From an uncultured Gammaproteobacteria bacterium (GTDB lineage: Bacteria > Pseudomonadota > Gammaproteobacteria > HK1), in NCBI GenBank assembly GCA_958295465.1, contig OY282353.1, forward strand, positions 4,703,001 through 4,767,000: a DNA stretch of 64,000 bases, in the 5' to 3' direction. Below, piece by piece: positions 1-8,300 of this stretch; the stretch's first letter is position 1, and each line of letters starts with the position of its first letter. Made by a program: the position numbers and the translations under genes. The notes under the pieces were generated by a model. It ran no database searches. It saw only the letters and a program-made list of their open reading frames with translations, and was not told where the DNA came from.

Positions 1-1
1 C

Positions 2-862
2 GTCATCCCGCTCTACACCCCCGAGTGTCGCCGGTGCGAGTACTGCCTGAGCGGCAAGACCAACCTCTGCCAGGCGATCCGCGAGACCCAGGGACGCGGC
101 GTGATGCCCGACGGCACCAGCCGCTTCAGCATCGGCAAGGATTCGATCCACCACTACATGGGGACGTCGACGTTCTCCAACCATACGGTGCTGCCGGAGA
201 TCGCGGTGGCGAAGGTTCGCGAGGACGCGCCCTTCGACAAGATCTGCTACATCGGGTGCGGCGTCACCACCGGGATCGGCGCGGTGATCAACACCGCCAA
301 GGTCGAGCCGGGTTCGAACTGCGTGGTGTTCGGGCTCGGCGGGATCGGGCTCAACGTCATCCAGGGCCTGCGTCTGGTCGGGGCCGACATCATCGCCGGC
401 GTGGACCTCAACCCGGCCAAGCGCCCGCTCGCGGAGAAGTTCGGAATGACGCACTTCGTCAATCCGAACGAGGTCGGAGGCGATCTGGTGCCCTACCTCG
501 TCGACCTCACCAGGGGCGGCGCCGACTATTCGTTCGAGTGCATCGGGAACGTCGGCGTCATGCGCCAGGCGCTGGAGTGCTGCCACAAGGGCTGGGGCGA
601 GAGCATCATCATCGGGGTCGCCGGCGCCGGGCAGGAGATCGCCACCCGCCCGTTCCAGCTTGTCACCGGACGGGTGTGGCGCGGCACCGCCTTCGGGGGC
701 GCCAGGGGCCGCACCGAGGTGCCGAAGATCGTCGACTGGTACATGGACGGGAAGATCAACATCGACGACCTGATCACCCACACCATGCCGCTCGAGGACA
801 TCAACAAGGCGTTCGACCTGATGCACGCAGGCGAGTCGATCCGCAGCGTAGTGCGGTTCTGA
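2..862 (+). CDS. frmA: S-(hydroxymethyl)glutathione dehydrogenase (class III alcohol dehydrogenase), 3' part
   Basis: The reading frame is open from the window edge, so the 5' end is missing. The first residues hold the structural-zinc cluster of medium-chain alcohol dehydrogenases (CRRCEYC followed by a fourth Cys after seven residues). A Rossmann glycine motif (GLGGIGLNVIQG) follows, and the class III signature continues to the end (FGGARGRTEVP, then SIRSVVRF). The enzyme oxidises S-hydroxymethylglutathione, formed spontaneously from formaldehyde and glutathione, to S-formylglutathione with NAD. The S-formylglutathione hydrolase gene starts 4 bp after its stop, which gives the standard two-gene formaldehyde detoxification unit. 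The assignment is secure; only the N-terminus cannot be judged. Confidence 0.95.
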   Translation, partial: VIPLYTPECRRCEYCLSGKTNLCQAIRETQGRGVMPDGTSRFSIGKDSIHHYMGTSTFSNHTVLPEIAVAKVREDAPFDKICYIGCGVTTGIGAVINTAKVEPGSNCVVFGLGGIGLNVIQGLRLVGADIIAGVDLNPAKRPLAEKFGMTHFVNPNEVGGDLVPYLVDLTRGGADYSFECIGNVGVMRQALECCHKGWGESIIIGVAGAGQEIATRPFQLVTGRVWRGTAFGGARGRTEVPKIVDWYMDGKINIDDLITHTMPLEDINKAFDLMHAGESIRSVVRF

Positions 863-866
863 CGGG

Positions 867-1703
867 ATGGAGGCGCTCTCCGAACAACGCTGCCACGGCG
901 GCGTGCAGGGCTTCTACCGGCACGATTCGCAAGAGACCGGCACGCTGATGCAGTTCGCGGTCTACCTGCCGCCGGCCGCGAACCAGGCGCCGGTACCGGT
1001 GCTCTACTTTCTCGCGGGGCTGACCTGCACGGAGGAGACCGCGACCATCAAGGCAGGCGCCCAGGCCCACGCGAGCCGGCTCGGGCTGGCGCTGGTGATG
1101 CCGGATACCAGTCCCCGGGGCGCATCCATCGAGGGAGAGGACGACGATTGGGACTTCGGGACCGGCGCCGGCTTCTACCTCGACGCCAGCCGGGCGCCAT
1201 GGTCCGCGCACTACCGGATGTACGCCTACGTCACCGGGGAGCTACGCGCCCTGGTGGCGGCGCGGTTTCCGATCAGGGACGACGCCACCGGGGTGCTCGG
1301 CCATTCGATGGGCGGGCACGGCGCCTTGACCATCGCACTCAAGAAGCCGGACGCCTACCGGACGGTCTCCGCCTTCGCTCCAATCTGCGCTCCGGCGCAA
1401 TGCCCTTGGGGAGGGAAGGCGTTCAGCGGCTACCTGGGCGATGACCGCGCCGCCTGGGCGGCATTCGACGCGACCGCCCTGATCGGCTCCGGAGCGAGGT
1501 GCGCACCCATCCTCGTCGACCAGGGCCAGGACGACCAGTTCCTCGAGGCCCAGCTCCACCCGCATCTCCTCGAAGCGGCGTGCACGCGAACCGGACAGCC
1601 GCTGGAGCTCCGCCGCCACCCCGGTTACGACCACGGCTACTACTTCATCCAGACGTTCATCGCCGAGCACCTGGAACACCATGCCCGAGGGCTGGCCGGC
1701 TGA
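867..1703 (+). CDS. fghA: S-formylglutathione hydrolase
   Basis: This 278-residue alpha/beta hydrolase has the usual family length. The nucleophile elbow GHSMGGHG places the catalytic serine at about residue 147. The acid lies in the DQGQDDQFL segment, and the histidine in GYDHGYYF near the C-terminus, which is the esterase-D signature. It hydrolyses S-formylglutathione to formate and glutathione, the step after FrmA. The start ATG lies 4 bp after the frmA stop, so the two are probably cotranscribed. It faces the convergent liv operon across about 180 bp. Confidence 0.95.
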   Translation: MEALSEQRCHGGVQGFYRHDSQETGTLMQFAVYLPPAANQAPVPVLYFLAGLTCTEETATIKAGAQAHASRLGLALVMPDTSPRGASIEGEDDDWDFGTGAGFYLDASRAPWSAHYRMYAYVTGELRALVAARFPIRDDATGVLGHSMGGHGALTIALKKPDAYRTVSAFAPICAPAQCPWGGKAFSGYLGDDRAAWAAFDATALIGSGARCAPILVDQGQDDQFLEAQLHPHLLEAACTRTGQPLELRRHPGYDHGYYFIQTFIAEHLEHHARGLAG

Positions 1704-1778
1704 CCCGGGCTTGCGGAGGCGCCGGAGAAGGGAGCCTGCAAGCCCGCGATCTGCTTCCTGCAAACCCGCGGGCCGGTC

Positions 1779-1794
1779 AGCGGCCTTCGCCGCT
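1779..1794. terminator. Weak hairpin between convergent fghA and livF
   Basis: A 6-bp stem (AGCGGC, loop CTTC, GCCGCT) sits in the 178-bp convergent gap. The gap also has an imperfect direct repeat of CCTGCAAGCCCGCG around 1735-1770. There is no T-run, so a role as a two-way terminator is only a guess from position. Confidence 0.25.
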
Positions 1795-1881
1795 ACCGGC
1801 GAAACCCGTACTCCGGGGAAGGCAGACCGAACGAGTGCTGCGCATACGTCCCGGGAGTTCCAAGGGCCACGATCGGCCGGT

Positions 1882-2589
1882 TCAGCCCAGATAGGCGCGC
1901 TTGACCTCGTCGTTCTCCAGCAGCTCCCGGCCGGGGCCTTCGAGCACGATCTCCCCGGTCTCCACGACGTAGCCCCGATCGGCGATCTGCAGGGCCATGA
2001 AGGCGTTCTGCTCGACCAGCAGCACCGGCACCCCTTCGTTGCGGATCGCCAGCACCGCCTCGAAGATGGTCTCGACCAGCATCGGGGCGAGGCCCATGCT
2101 GGGCTCGTCGAGCAACAGCACCCGCGGCTTCGACATCAGGCCGCGGGCCATCGCCAGCATCTGCTGCTCGCCGCCCGAAAGCGTGCCGGCGACCTGGCGG
2201 ATGCGCTCGCGCAACACCGGGAACATGGTGAGCACGTGCTCCTCGCTTTGCCGGACCTCCCGCTTTCCGGTGCGCAGGAAGGCGCCCATTCTGAGGTTTT
2301 CCCCGACCGTCAGGCGGCCGAAGATGCGCCGGCCCTCGGGCACCTGCACGATGCCGCGGCCCACCACGTCGTGGGGCGGGACGTCGGTGAGCGCATCGCC
2401 CTCGAAGCGCACCTCGCCCTCGGCCGGGGCCAGGATGCTGCTGATGGTGTTCAGGGTGGTGGTCTTGCCGGCCCCGTTGGCGCCGATCAGGGTGACGATC
2501 TCGTCCTTGCCGACCTCCAGGGAGAGCCCTCTCAGGGCGTGGATGTTGCCGTAGAAGACGTGCAGGTTGTCGGCTTCGAGGACCGCCAC
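1882..2589 (-). CDS. livF: Branched-chain amino acid ABC transporter ATP-binding protein LivF
   Basis: This is a 235-residue ABC ATPase. Walker A (GANGAGKT) is at about residues 36-43, followed by the LSGGEQQMLA signature and the LLLDEPSMGLAP Walker B of the LivF subfamily. A GTG start at 2589 is preferred because GGAGG stands five bases upstream and the encoded MAVLEADNLHVFYG matches the family N-terminus; longer in-frame reading upstream runs into repeat-derived sequence. LivF and LivG power uptake of hydrophobic amino acids or related amides at the inner membrane. It is the last gene of livKHMGF. The junction with livG is disrupted by a tandem 112-bp repeat, so the close coupling usual for this pair is lost here. 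Confidence 0.95.
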   Translation of the reverse strand: MAVLEADNLHVFYGNIHALRGLSLEVGKDEIVTLIGANGAGKTTTLNTISSILAPAEGEVRFEGDALTDVPPHDVVGRGIVQVPEGRRIFGRLTVGENLRMGAFLRTGKREVRQSEEHVLTMFPVLRERIRQVAGTLSGGEQQMLAMARGLMSKPRVLLLDEPSMGLAPMLVETIFEAVLAIRNEGVPVLLVEQNAFMALQIADRGYVVETGEIVLEGPGRELLENDEVKRAYLG

Positions 2590-2841
2590 TTCAACCTCCA
2601 GCCGCCGCGGCCCCGAGCTTGCCGATGTCCGGGGAGAGTCCTCCCGGAGCAGGGACGTTGCCGGGGAAGACGCGCAGGGTGTCGGCTTCGAGGACCGCCA
2701 CTTCAACCCCCCGCCGCCGCAGCCCTGAGCTTGCCGATGTCCAGGGAGAGCCTTCCCGGAGCATGGACGTTGCCGGGGAAGACGCGCAGGGTGTCGGCTT
2801 CGAGGACCGCCACTTCAACCCCCCGCCGCCGCAGCCCTGAG
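2506..2841. repeat. Three tandem 112-bp copies spanning the livG/livF junction
   Basis: Copies lie at 2506-2617, 2618-2729 and 2730-2841, each beginning CTTGCCG. The first copy is the real livF 5' end. The other two carry the end of livG plus a decayed livF start; they differ from each other at only four positions and from the first copy at many more. Because 112 is not a multiple of three, the extra copies cannot extend either gene in frame. They now form a spacer of about 225 bp between the two ATPase genes. Confidence 0.95.
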
Positions 2842-3624
2842 CTTGCCGGCGCCGGTGCCCAGATACGCTTCGATCACCCGCGGGTCGGCCTGGACCTCCG
2901 CGGGGCTCCCTTCGGCGATCTTCTCCCCGTGGTCCAGGACGGTGACGGTGTCGGACATCCCCATGACCACCCGCATCTGGTGCTCGATCAGGAGGATCGT
3001 GATCCCCATCTCGTCGCGCACCCGGCGCACGAAGTCCATCATGTCGCTGCTCTCGCGCGGGTTCATGCCGGCCATCGGCTCGTCGAGCATCAGCAGTCGG
3101 GGCCGGGTCGCCAGCGCCCGGCCGATCTCCAGCCGGCGCTGCTCGCCGTAGGCCAGGTTGCGGGCGTAGACGTCGCCGCGTCCCGCCAGCCCGACGAACT
3201 TGAGCAGCTCGTAGGCGTCGTCCAGCGCACGCTGCTCGTCTTCGCGGGTGGCGCGGGTGTTGAGCACCGCGCCCCACCAGGTGGACCGGAGGTGCAGGTG
3301 CATCCCGACCAGGATGTTCTCGATGGCGGTGATGTTGCTGAACAGACGGATGTTCTGGTAGGTGCGGTTGATCCCCGCCTTCGCCACCGCGTCGGGGGTG
3401 ATGCCGTCGATGCGCTCGCCGAGAAACCGGATCTCCCCTCCATCCGGCGGATAGAACTCCATGATGCAGTTGAACACCGTGGTCTTGCCGGCGCCGTTCG
3501 GCCCGATGACGCTGTGGATGGCGCCCTCGGACACCGCGAGGTTCAGGCCGTCGACCGCGACCAGCCCGCCGAACCGCTTGGTGAGCCGGTCGCAGACGAG
3601 GATCGGTTCGCCGGCCGCGCTCAC
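2815..3624 (-). CDS. livG: Branched-chain amino acid ABC transporter ATP-binding protein LivG
   Basis: This is a 269-residue ABC ATPase with Walker A GPNGAGKT, the Q-loop segment NRTYQNIRLF, an AYGEQRRLEIGRAL signature and the LLMLDEPMAGMNP Walker B typical of LivG. The GTG start at 3624 overlaps the livM stop by 4 bp (GTGA), which fixes the start and implies translational coupling. The C-terminal KLRAAAAGG and stop lie inside the last copy of the 112-bp repeat. It pairs with LivF to drive the LivHM permease. Confidence 0.95.
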   Translation of the reverse strand: MSAAGEPILVCDRLTKRFGGLVAVDGLNLAVSEGAIHSVIGPNGAGKTTVFNCIMEFYPPDGGEIRFLGERIDGITPDAVAKAGINRTYQNIRLFSNITAIENILVGMHLHLRSTWWGAVLNTRATREDEQRALDDAYELLKFVGLAGRGDVYARNLAYGEQRRLEIGRALATRPRLLMLDEPMAGMNPRESSDMMDFVRRVRDEMGITILLIEHQMRVVMGMSDTVTVLDHGEKIAEGSPAEVQADPRVIEAYLGTGAGKLRAAAAGG

Positions 3625-5354
3625 CGGCTTGCGCCGCCGCGAAGCTCCGCCTCGATGGCTGCCCGGCTCTCCTCTTCCAGCATCCTCTCGCGGCGCCGGG
3701 CCGCCGACGGCCACAGGCCCTCCGCCTTCAGGCGCATCATGACCACGATCACCAGCCCGTAGAACAGGAAGCGGTACTCGCCGAACTCGCGCAGCAGCTC
3801 CGGCAGGCCGATGAGGGCGGCGGCCCCGACCACCACCCCCGGGAGGCTGCCCATGCCGCCGACGATGAGCAGGGCCAGCACGTTGATCGAGATGAGGAGC
3901 TGGAAGCTGTGCGGGAAGATGGAGGCCAGCATCACCGCGAAGATGGCGCCGGCGACCCCGGCGAAGCCGGCGCCCAAGCCGTAGGCGAGCAGCTTGACGT
4001 TGACCAGGTTGATGCCCAGCGCCTGCGCCACGTCCTCGTCGTCGCGGATGGCGGTCCAGGCGCGGCCGAGCCGCGAATTCTCCAGGCGCCACGCGAAGTA
4101 GGCGGCCACCGCGGAGGCCACGAGGGTGATGTAGAAGAGGTCGACCGGATCGTTGAACTCGAAGCCGCCGATGCTCGGGCGCGGGATGCCGAGCACCCCT
4201 TGCGCACCGCCGAGCACCGGGGCGGCGAAATCGGAGAGCACCAGCACCCGCACGATCTCGCCCAGACCCAGGGTGGCCACCGCGAGATAGTCCCCGCGCA
4301 CCTTGAGCACCGGGATCCCGAACAGCACCCCGATGACCACCGACAGCACCACCGCGATCGGCAGCGCCTGCCAGAAGCTCATGTTGGCGATCGCGATGTC
4401 CGCGTTCGACGTGAGCAACGCGGTGGTGTACGCACCGACCGCGAAGAATGCGACGAAGCCGAGATCGAGCAGCCCGGCGAGCCCCAGCTCCAGGTTGAGG
4501 CCCATCCCCATGAGCACGTAGAGCCCCACCAGCATCAGGACCTGGCCGATGAAGTTCCCGGCGAAGGCCGGGAATCCGATGATGAGCACGAGGCCGATGA
4601 GGATCTTGAAGCCGAGCAGCATCCTCGCCTGCCCGGGGGTCGCGTTCTCCCTGAACGAATCGTAGCGCGGCCGGTACGCCTGCCACGCCGCGGCGGTGAC
4701 CGCGGCGGCGGCGAACACGATGAGCGCGCCCTGGGGCTTGAGCCCGTCCCAGGTGAAGAACAGCTCGCGGAACTTCATCAGGAACTCGTATTGCAGCATC
4801 AACTGGATGAGCTCCTGGAACAGCCCGACGAAGAAGGCCCACGTGAGCCCGACCACCAGCGGGCGGCGGAGCTTGCGCGGCATGAGGTAGAGCGCGGCGC
4901 CGAGCAGCCCGCAGAGCGCCCCACCGATGACGAGGACGGCGACGGCGGCGCCGATCGATTGTTCGAAGGTCAGGATGTCGAGCAGATCCTTCTTCAGCGC
5001 GATGAACACCCGGCGCAGCTTGAACAGGTGGATCGAGAGGGCCAGCAGGGCAATGAGCGCGCCGGCCACCGTGCCCGCGCCGAGCCCCTGCGCCACCCGC
5101 GCCGCGAGGCCGGTCCGGCTCGACGCATGCGTCACCCACAGGCCCGCGAAGAACGCCGACATCGCGATGGTGAGGTGCGCGAGGCTCAGGGTCTCGGCGA
5201 TGACCTCGCGCTGGCCGAACATGGTGAGGATGCCCACGAACCCCAGGAACACCGCCACCCCGCCGAAGGTGACGCCCGCCATCACGGTGCGGTAGGGCGC
5301 GGAACGCTGGCGCTCCCGATGCCGGTAGCTCGCTGCGACGACGGTGAACGTCAT
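3621..5354 (-). CDS. livM: Branched-chain amino acid ABC transporter permease LivM
   Basis: This 577-residue inner-membrane permease is on the long side for LivM. It has many hydrophobic segments and the conserved block GLNLELGLAGLLDLGFVAFFAVGAYTTALL near residues 280-310, then LGLGEIVRVL and a C-terminal VGGMGSLPGVVVGA. The N-terminal half carries an additional set of hydrophobic helices (residues 20-260) before the core, as in the longer LivM forms. It forms the transport channel with LivH. It overlaps livG by 4 bp and is separated from livH by 176 bp with no obvious gene. Confidence 0.95.
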   Translation of the reverse strand: MTFTVVAASYRHRERQRSAPYRTVMAGVTFGGVAVFLGFVGILTMFGQREVIAETLSLAHLTIAMSAFFAGLWVTHASSRTGLAARVAQGLGAGTVAGALIALLALSIHLFKLRRVFIALKKDLLDILTFEQSIGAAVAVLVIGGALCGLLGAALYLMPRKLRRPLVVGLTWAFFVGLFQELIQLMLQYEFLMKFRELFFTWDGLKPQGALIVFAAAAVTAAAWQAYRPRYDSFRENATPGQARMLLGFKILIGLVLIIGFPAFAGNFIGQVLMLVGLYVLMGMGLNLELGLAGLLDLGFVAFFAVGAYTTALLTSNADIAIANMSFWQALPIAVVLSVVIGVLFGIPVLKVRGDYLAVATLGLGEIVRVLVLSDFAAPVLGGAQGVLGIPRPSIGGFEFNDPVDLFYITLVASAVAAYFAWRLENSRLGRAWTAIRDDEDVAQALGINLVNVKLLAYGLGAGFAGVAGAIFAVMLASIFPHSFQLLISINVLALLIVGGMGSLPGVVVGAAALIGLPELLREFGEYRFLFYGLVIVVMMRLKAEGLWPSAARRRERMLEEESRAAIEAELRGGASR

Positions 5355-5530
5355 GACGGGTCTTCAATCATTCGCACGTGCGGCGGCCGCGGCGGCCGCC
5401 GTGACGATGGCCGCGACAGTGTCCAGGTGGCCGGCCGGAATGCCGGTACGCTTCCCTTCCCCTTCGACATTCGCTTTCAGGTCCTCCGTCGTCCGTCTTC
5501 GGATGCTGCCGGCCTCGCGCGCCGGCCGGG

Positions 5531-6625
5531 TCAGGCTCTCTGGCTTGCCAGCCGCTCACCCAGGATGCCCTGCGGCCTGAAGATGAGGATCATGACCAGC
5601 ATGGTGAACGCGATCAGGTCGCGTAGCTGGTAGGGCGCGGTGATGCCGATCCCGTCGAGGAACAGCGCCGGCCCCACCGACTCCACCACGCCGAGGAAGA
5701 AGCCTCCCACCATCGCCCCGGGGATGTTGCCGATCCCGCCCAGCACCGCGGCGCAGAACGCCTTGATGCCGGGGAAGAAACCCGTGAAGTAGTAGATCTG
5801 CTTGTAGACGAAGCAGTAGAGCACCCCGCCGATCCCGGCCATGCAGCCGCCGAGGATGAAGGTGAAGATGATGACCTTGTTCACGTCGATGCCCATCAGG
5901 GCCGCCGCGTCGCGGTCCTCCGAGACCGCCCGCATCGCCGTCCCCATCCGGGTCTTCTGCACGATGAGGTAGAGGAACAGCATGGCTCCCAGCGCGGTGA
6001 GGATCACGATCGGCTGCACCACCGGGATCTCGAAGCCGAACAGGTCCAGCCTGCCCTTCATCCATTCCGGATCCGGATACGAGCGGATGGTCGAGCCGTA
6101 CATGCCGCGGAAGGCGTGCTGGAGGAAGAACGAGGCGCCGATCGCGCAGATCAGCGGCGCCAGCGACTTGACGTGGCGAAACGGGCGGTAGCAGATGTGT
6201 TCGACGATCAGCGCGATTCCTGCGCACACCCCCATCGCCAGCGCCATGATGGCGAGCATCGCGAGCAGCGGAAACGCATCCAGGGTCCCGGCGCGATCCA
6301 GCGAGGAGGCGAGGAAATAGGCGCTGAAGGCGCCGGCCATCGTGATGTCGCCGTGGGCGAAGTTGATCAGCCGCAGGATGCCGTAGACCATCGTGTAGCC
6401 GAGCGCGATCAGCGCGTAGACGCCGCCGATGGTGAGGCCGAACATGAAGAAGTCCACCCACTGCGCGGTGGTGTAGGTGCCCTTGACGAAGGTGCCGATG
6501 GTGCCGCCGACGACCACCACCACCACGATCACGCGCAAGGCCCACAGGACCACGTCGACGAAGGTGATGCGCTTGAGGGCCTTGAGCCTCGTGCCGGCAG
6601 GCGCGGAGGCGGCTTGTGCGGTCAA
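5531..6625 (-). CDS. livH: Branched-chain amino acid ABC transporter permease LivH
   Basis: This permease has the LivH core: GLTIGGVYALIALGYTMVYGILRLINFAHGD, then SLAPLICAIGASFFLQH and a C-terminal GAMVGGFFLGVVES. Reading could extend to a GTG at 6712, but that stretch is made of two strong hairpins and encodes an unlikely Arg/Pro-rich leader. A TTG at 6625 is therefore proposed, giving 364 residues; its ribosome-binding site is weak, so the start is uncertain. It forms the membrane channel with LivM and lies downstream of livK. Confidence 0.88.
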   Translation of the reverse strand: MTAQAASAPAGTRLKALKRITFVDVVLWALRVIVVVVVVGGTIGTFVKGTYTTAQWVDFFMFGLTIGGVYALIALGYTMVYGILRLINFAHGDITMAGAFSAYFLASSLDRAGTLDAFPLLAMLAIMALAMGVCAGIALIVEHICYRPFRHVKSLAPLICAIGASFFLQHAFRGMYGSTIRSYPDPEWMKGRLDLFGFEIPVVQPIVILTALGAMLFLYLIVQKTRMGTAMRAVSEDRDAAALMGIDVNKVIIFTFILGGCMAGIGGVLYCFVYKQIYYFTGFFPGIKAFCAAVLGGIGNIPGAMVGGFFLGVVESVGPALFLDGIGITAPYQLRDLIAFTMLVMILIFRPQGILGERLASQRA

Positions 6626-6644
6626 GGGAGAGTTCTCGCTACGC

Positions 6645-6699
6645 GGCGGCGGGGTTCGCGCAACCCCGCCGCCGGGGCGCTCCCGGGAGAGCGCCCCGG
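6645..6699 (-). terminator. Paired hairpins between livK and livH
   Basis: Two adjacent perfect inverted repeats are present: a 12-bp stem (6645-6656 with 6662-6673, GGCGGCGGGGTT and its complement) and an 11-bp stem (6672-6682 with 6689-6699, CCGGGGCGCTC and its complement), sharing two bases. No T-run follows. Such structures after a binding-protein gene commonly protect the upstream message and reduce read-through, which would keep LivK in excess over the permease. The function is inferred from position. Confidence 0.6.
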
Positions 6700-6724
6700 C
6701 TCGGGGCGACACGACTCGATCTGC

Positions 6725-7975
6725 TCAGGGGTAGATCTTGATCGGGTTCTTGCCGATCTCGAAGCTCTCAGGATCGGCATCGACGAACTTGTAGGCCGCG
6801 AACTTGAAGCCCGCGCAGTCACCGTGCTCGTTGCAGGTGACCTCGCCGCCCATGCCGTCGAAGCCCTTGGTGGCGAACAGCGTATCGCGAAGCGCCTGAC
6901 GCCCGATGTAGGTGTTGCCTGCGTCGTCCTTCACCGCCACCTTCTCGATCCCCATCAGCGTCACCGCCATGCCGTCGTACGCGTTCTGGTGGAACGCCTG
7001 GATCGGGGCCTCGCCGTACTTCTCCTTGTACTTCTTCACCAGCTCGGGGTAGCGGTTGCCCATCGCGTCCGGCGAGGTGTCCGGGTTGGTGAACACGAAG
7101 TCCACCGCGCTGTCGCCCGCCGCCTCCAGGAACCCCGGCGCCATCAGCGCGCTGCCGCCGATCGGGGTAGTGTCTTCGAGCCCCTTGATCTCCCCGAACT
7201 GGCGCACGATCTGGGCCGCGGCGGCCACGAAGATCGGGAAGTAGACCGCGCAGGGCTTGGTGGTGGCGATGCGGGTCAGCACCGGGCGCATGTCGACGTC
7301 GGTCGGCGCCACCGCCTCCGCTGCGGTCACCGTGCCGCCCAGCTCCTTGAAGCGGTTCTCGGCCACGCGCACCAACTGCTCGGCGTAGGGGCTGCCGTCG
7401 TGGATGGTGGCGAGGCTCTTGCACTCCATCCGGTTCCAGAAGTACTCGGCGTCCGCGGCGCCGGCCGCGAGGTCGTTGTAGATGGTGCGCATGTAGCCGT
7501 GCAGGCCCTCGGGACGGTCCGCCGCGGTCAGCGACGGTGCGGTGGTCGAGGTGGCCACGCTGGGGATCCCCGCCTTCCAGAGGATCGGGCCGCCGGGGGT
7601 GCCGGCGCTGGAGCAGTCGGGGCCGACCACGACGACGATGTTGCGGTTCGAGGCGAGCTTGGTGGCCGCGGTCTGCCCGCCCTCGGCGTTGCACTGGCTG
7701 TCCTCGGCGTAGAACTTGATCGGATGCCCGGCCACCATGTTTCCGTGGTCGTCCATGGCGATCTCCGCGCCGCGCTTCTGGTCCAGACCCAGGTTGACGT
7801 CCGGCCCGGACAGGGTCCAGTAGCCGCCGATGTGGATCGGCGCCCCCTTCGGAATCTTGACCACGCCGAGCGGGTCGGTGACGGGTCCCACCGTCTCGGC
7901 GGAAACGCCGGACGTGGCGCCGATCGCGACGCCGGCCGCCACGGCGAGGGCCTTCATGACGAGCTTCGTTTTCAT
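6725..7975 (-). CDS. livK: Branched-chain amino acid ABC transporter substrate-binding protein LivK
   Basis: This 416-residue periplasmic binding protein (type I fold, Peripla_BP_6) has a cleavable signal peptide at residues 1-26 (MKTKLVMKALAVAAGVAIG, then a cleavage-like SGVSAE). The mature start PIHIGGYWTLSGPDVNLGLDQKRGAEIA matches the family. The ATG at 7975 is preceded by AGGAGGAG, a strong ribosome-binding site. It delivers ligand to LivHMGF. The ligand cannot be read from sequence; nearby fdrA and DUF1116 genes leave amides or ureides as possibilities besides Leu/Ile/Val. Confidence 0.93.
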   Translation of the reverse strand: MKTKLVMKALAVAAGVAIGATSGVSAETVGPVTDPLGVVKIPKGAPIHIGGYWTLSGPDVNLGLDQKRGAEIAMDDHGNMVAGHPIKFYAEDSQCNAEGGQTAATKLASNRNIVVVVGPDCSSAGTPGGPILWKAGIPSVATSTTAPSLTAADRPEGLHGYMRTIYNDLAAGAADAEYFWNRMECKSLATIHDGSPYAEQLVRVAENRFKELGGTVTAAEAVAPTDVDMRPVLTRIATTKPCAVYFPIFVAAAAQIVRQFGEIKGLEDTTPIGGSALMAPGFLEAAGDSAVDFVFTNPDTSPDAMGNRYPELVKKYKEKYGEAPIQAFHQNAYDGMAVTLMGIEKVAVKDDAGNTYIGRQALRDTLFATKGFDGMGGEVTCNEHGDCAGFKFAAYKFVDADPESFEIGKNPIKIYP

Positions 7976-8300
7976 GGATTCTCCTCCTGACTGATCGAGC
8001 GGTTCTCGATCTCGATTCGGTTCTCGCGAGCCACGTGGCTCCGTGCCTCCCGTTCCGCGAACGGGGTTCAGGGAACCTCGGGCCACGCCGGATTGTGTGG
8101 GTCCCTCCCTCGTCTTGTCCAGTGTGTGCTTCCCCGTCCGTGCGCTTTCCCGTCCGGTGTACGAAGCCGGTGTCGCCATCGGCTGTCCGCCACCATCGTA
8201 CACGGCACGATGGCGCCCGAGCGCGCTCGGGCCGGTGATCGACGAGAGGCGCCGGATGGGCGTGCGGGACCCTTGGCTCCTGGCTGGCGCCGTACCGCGA
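7976..8300 (-). promoter_or_regulatory. livK upstream region with downstream hairpins of fdrA
   Basis: This 325-bp gap has no credible gene. It should contain the liv promoter, but no clear -35/-10 pair stands out. Two inverted repeats lie on the fdrA side: CCATCGT/ACGATGG (8193-8213) and a perfect 18-bp palindrome GCCCGAGC-GC-GCTCGGGC (8215-8232). Both are 70-110 bp past the fdrA stop and could end that transcript. Confidence 0.4.
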
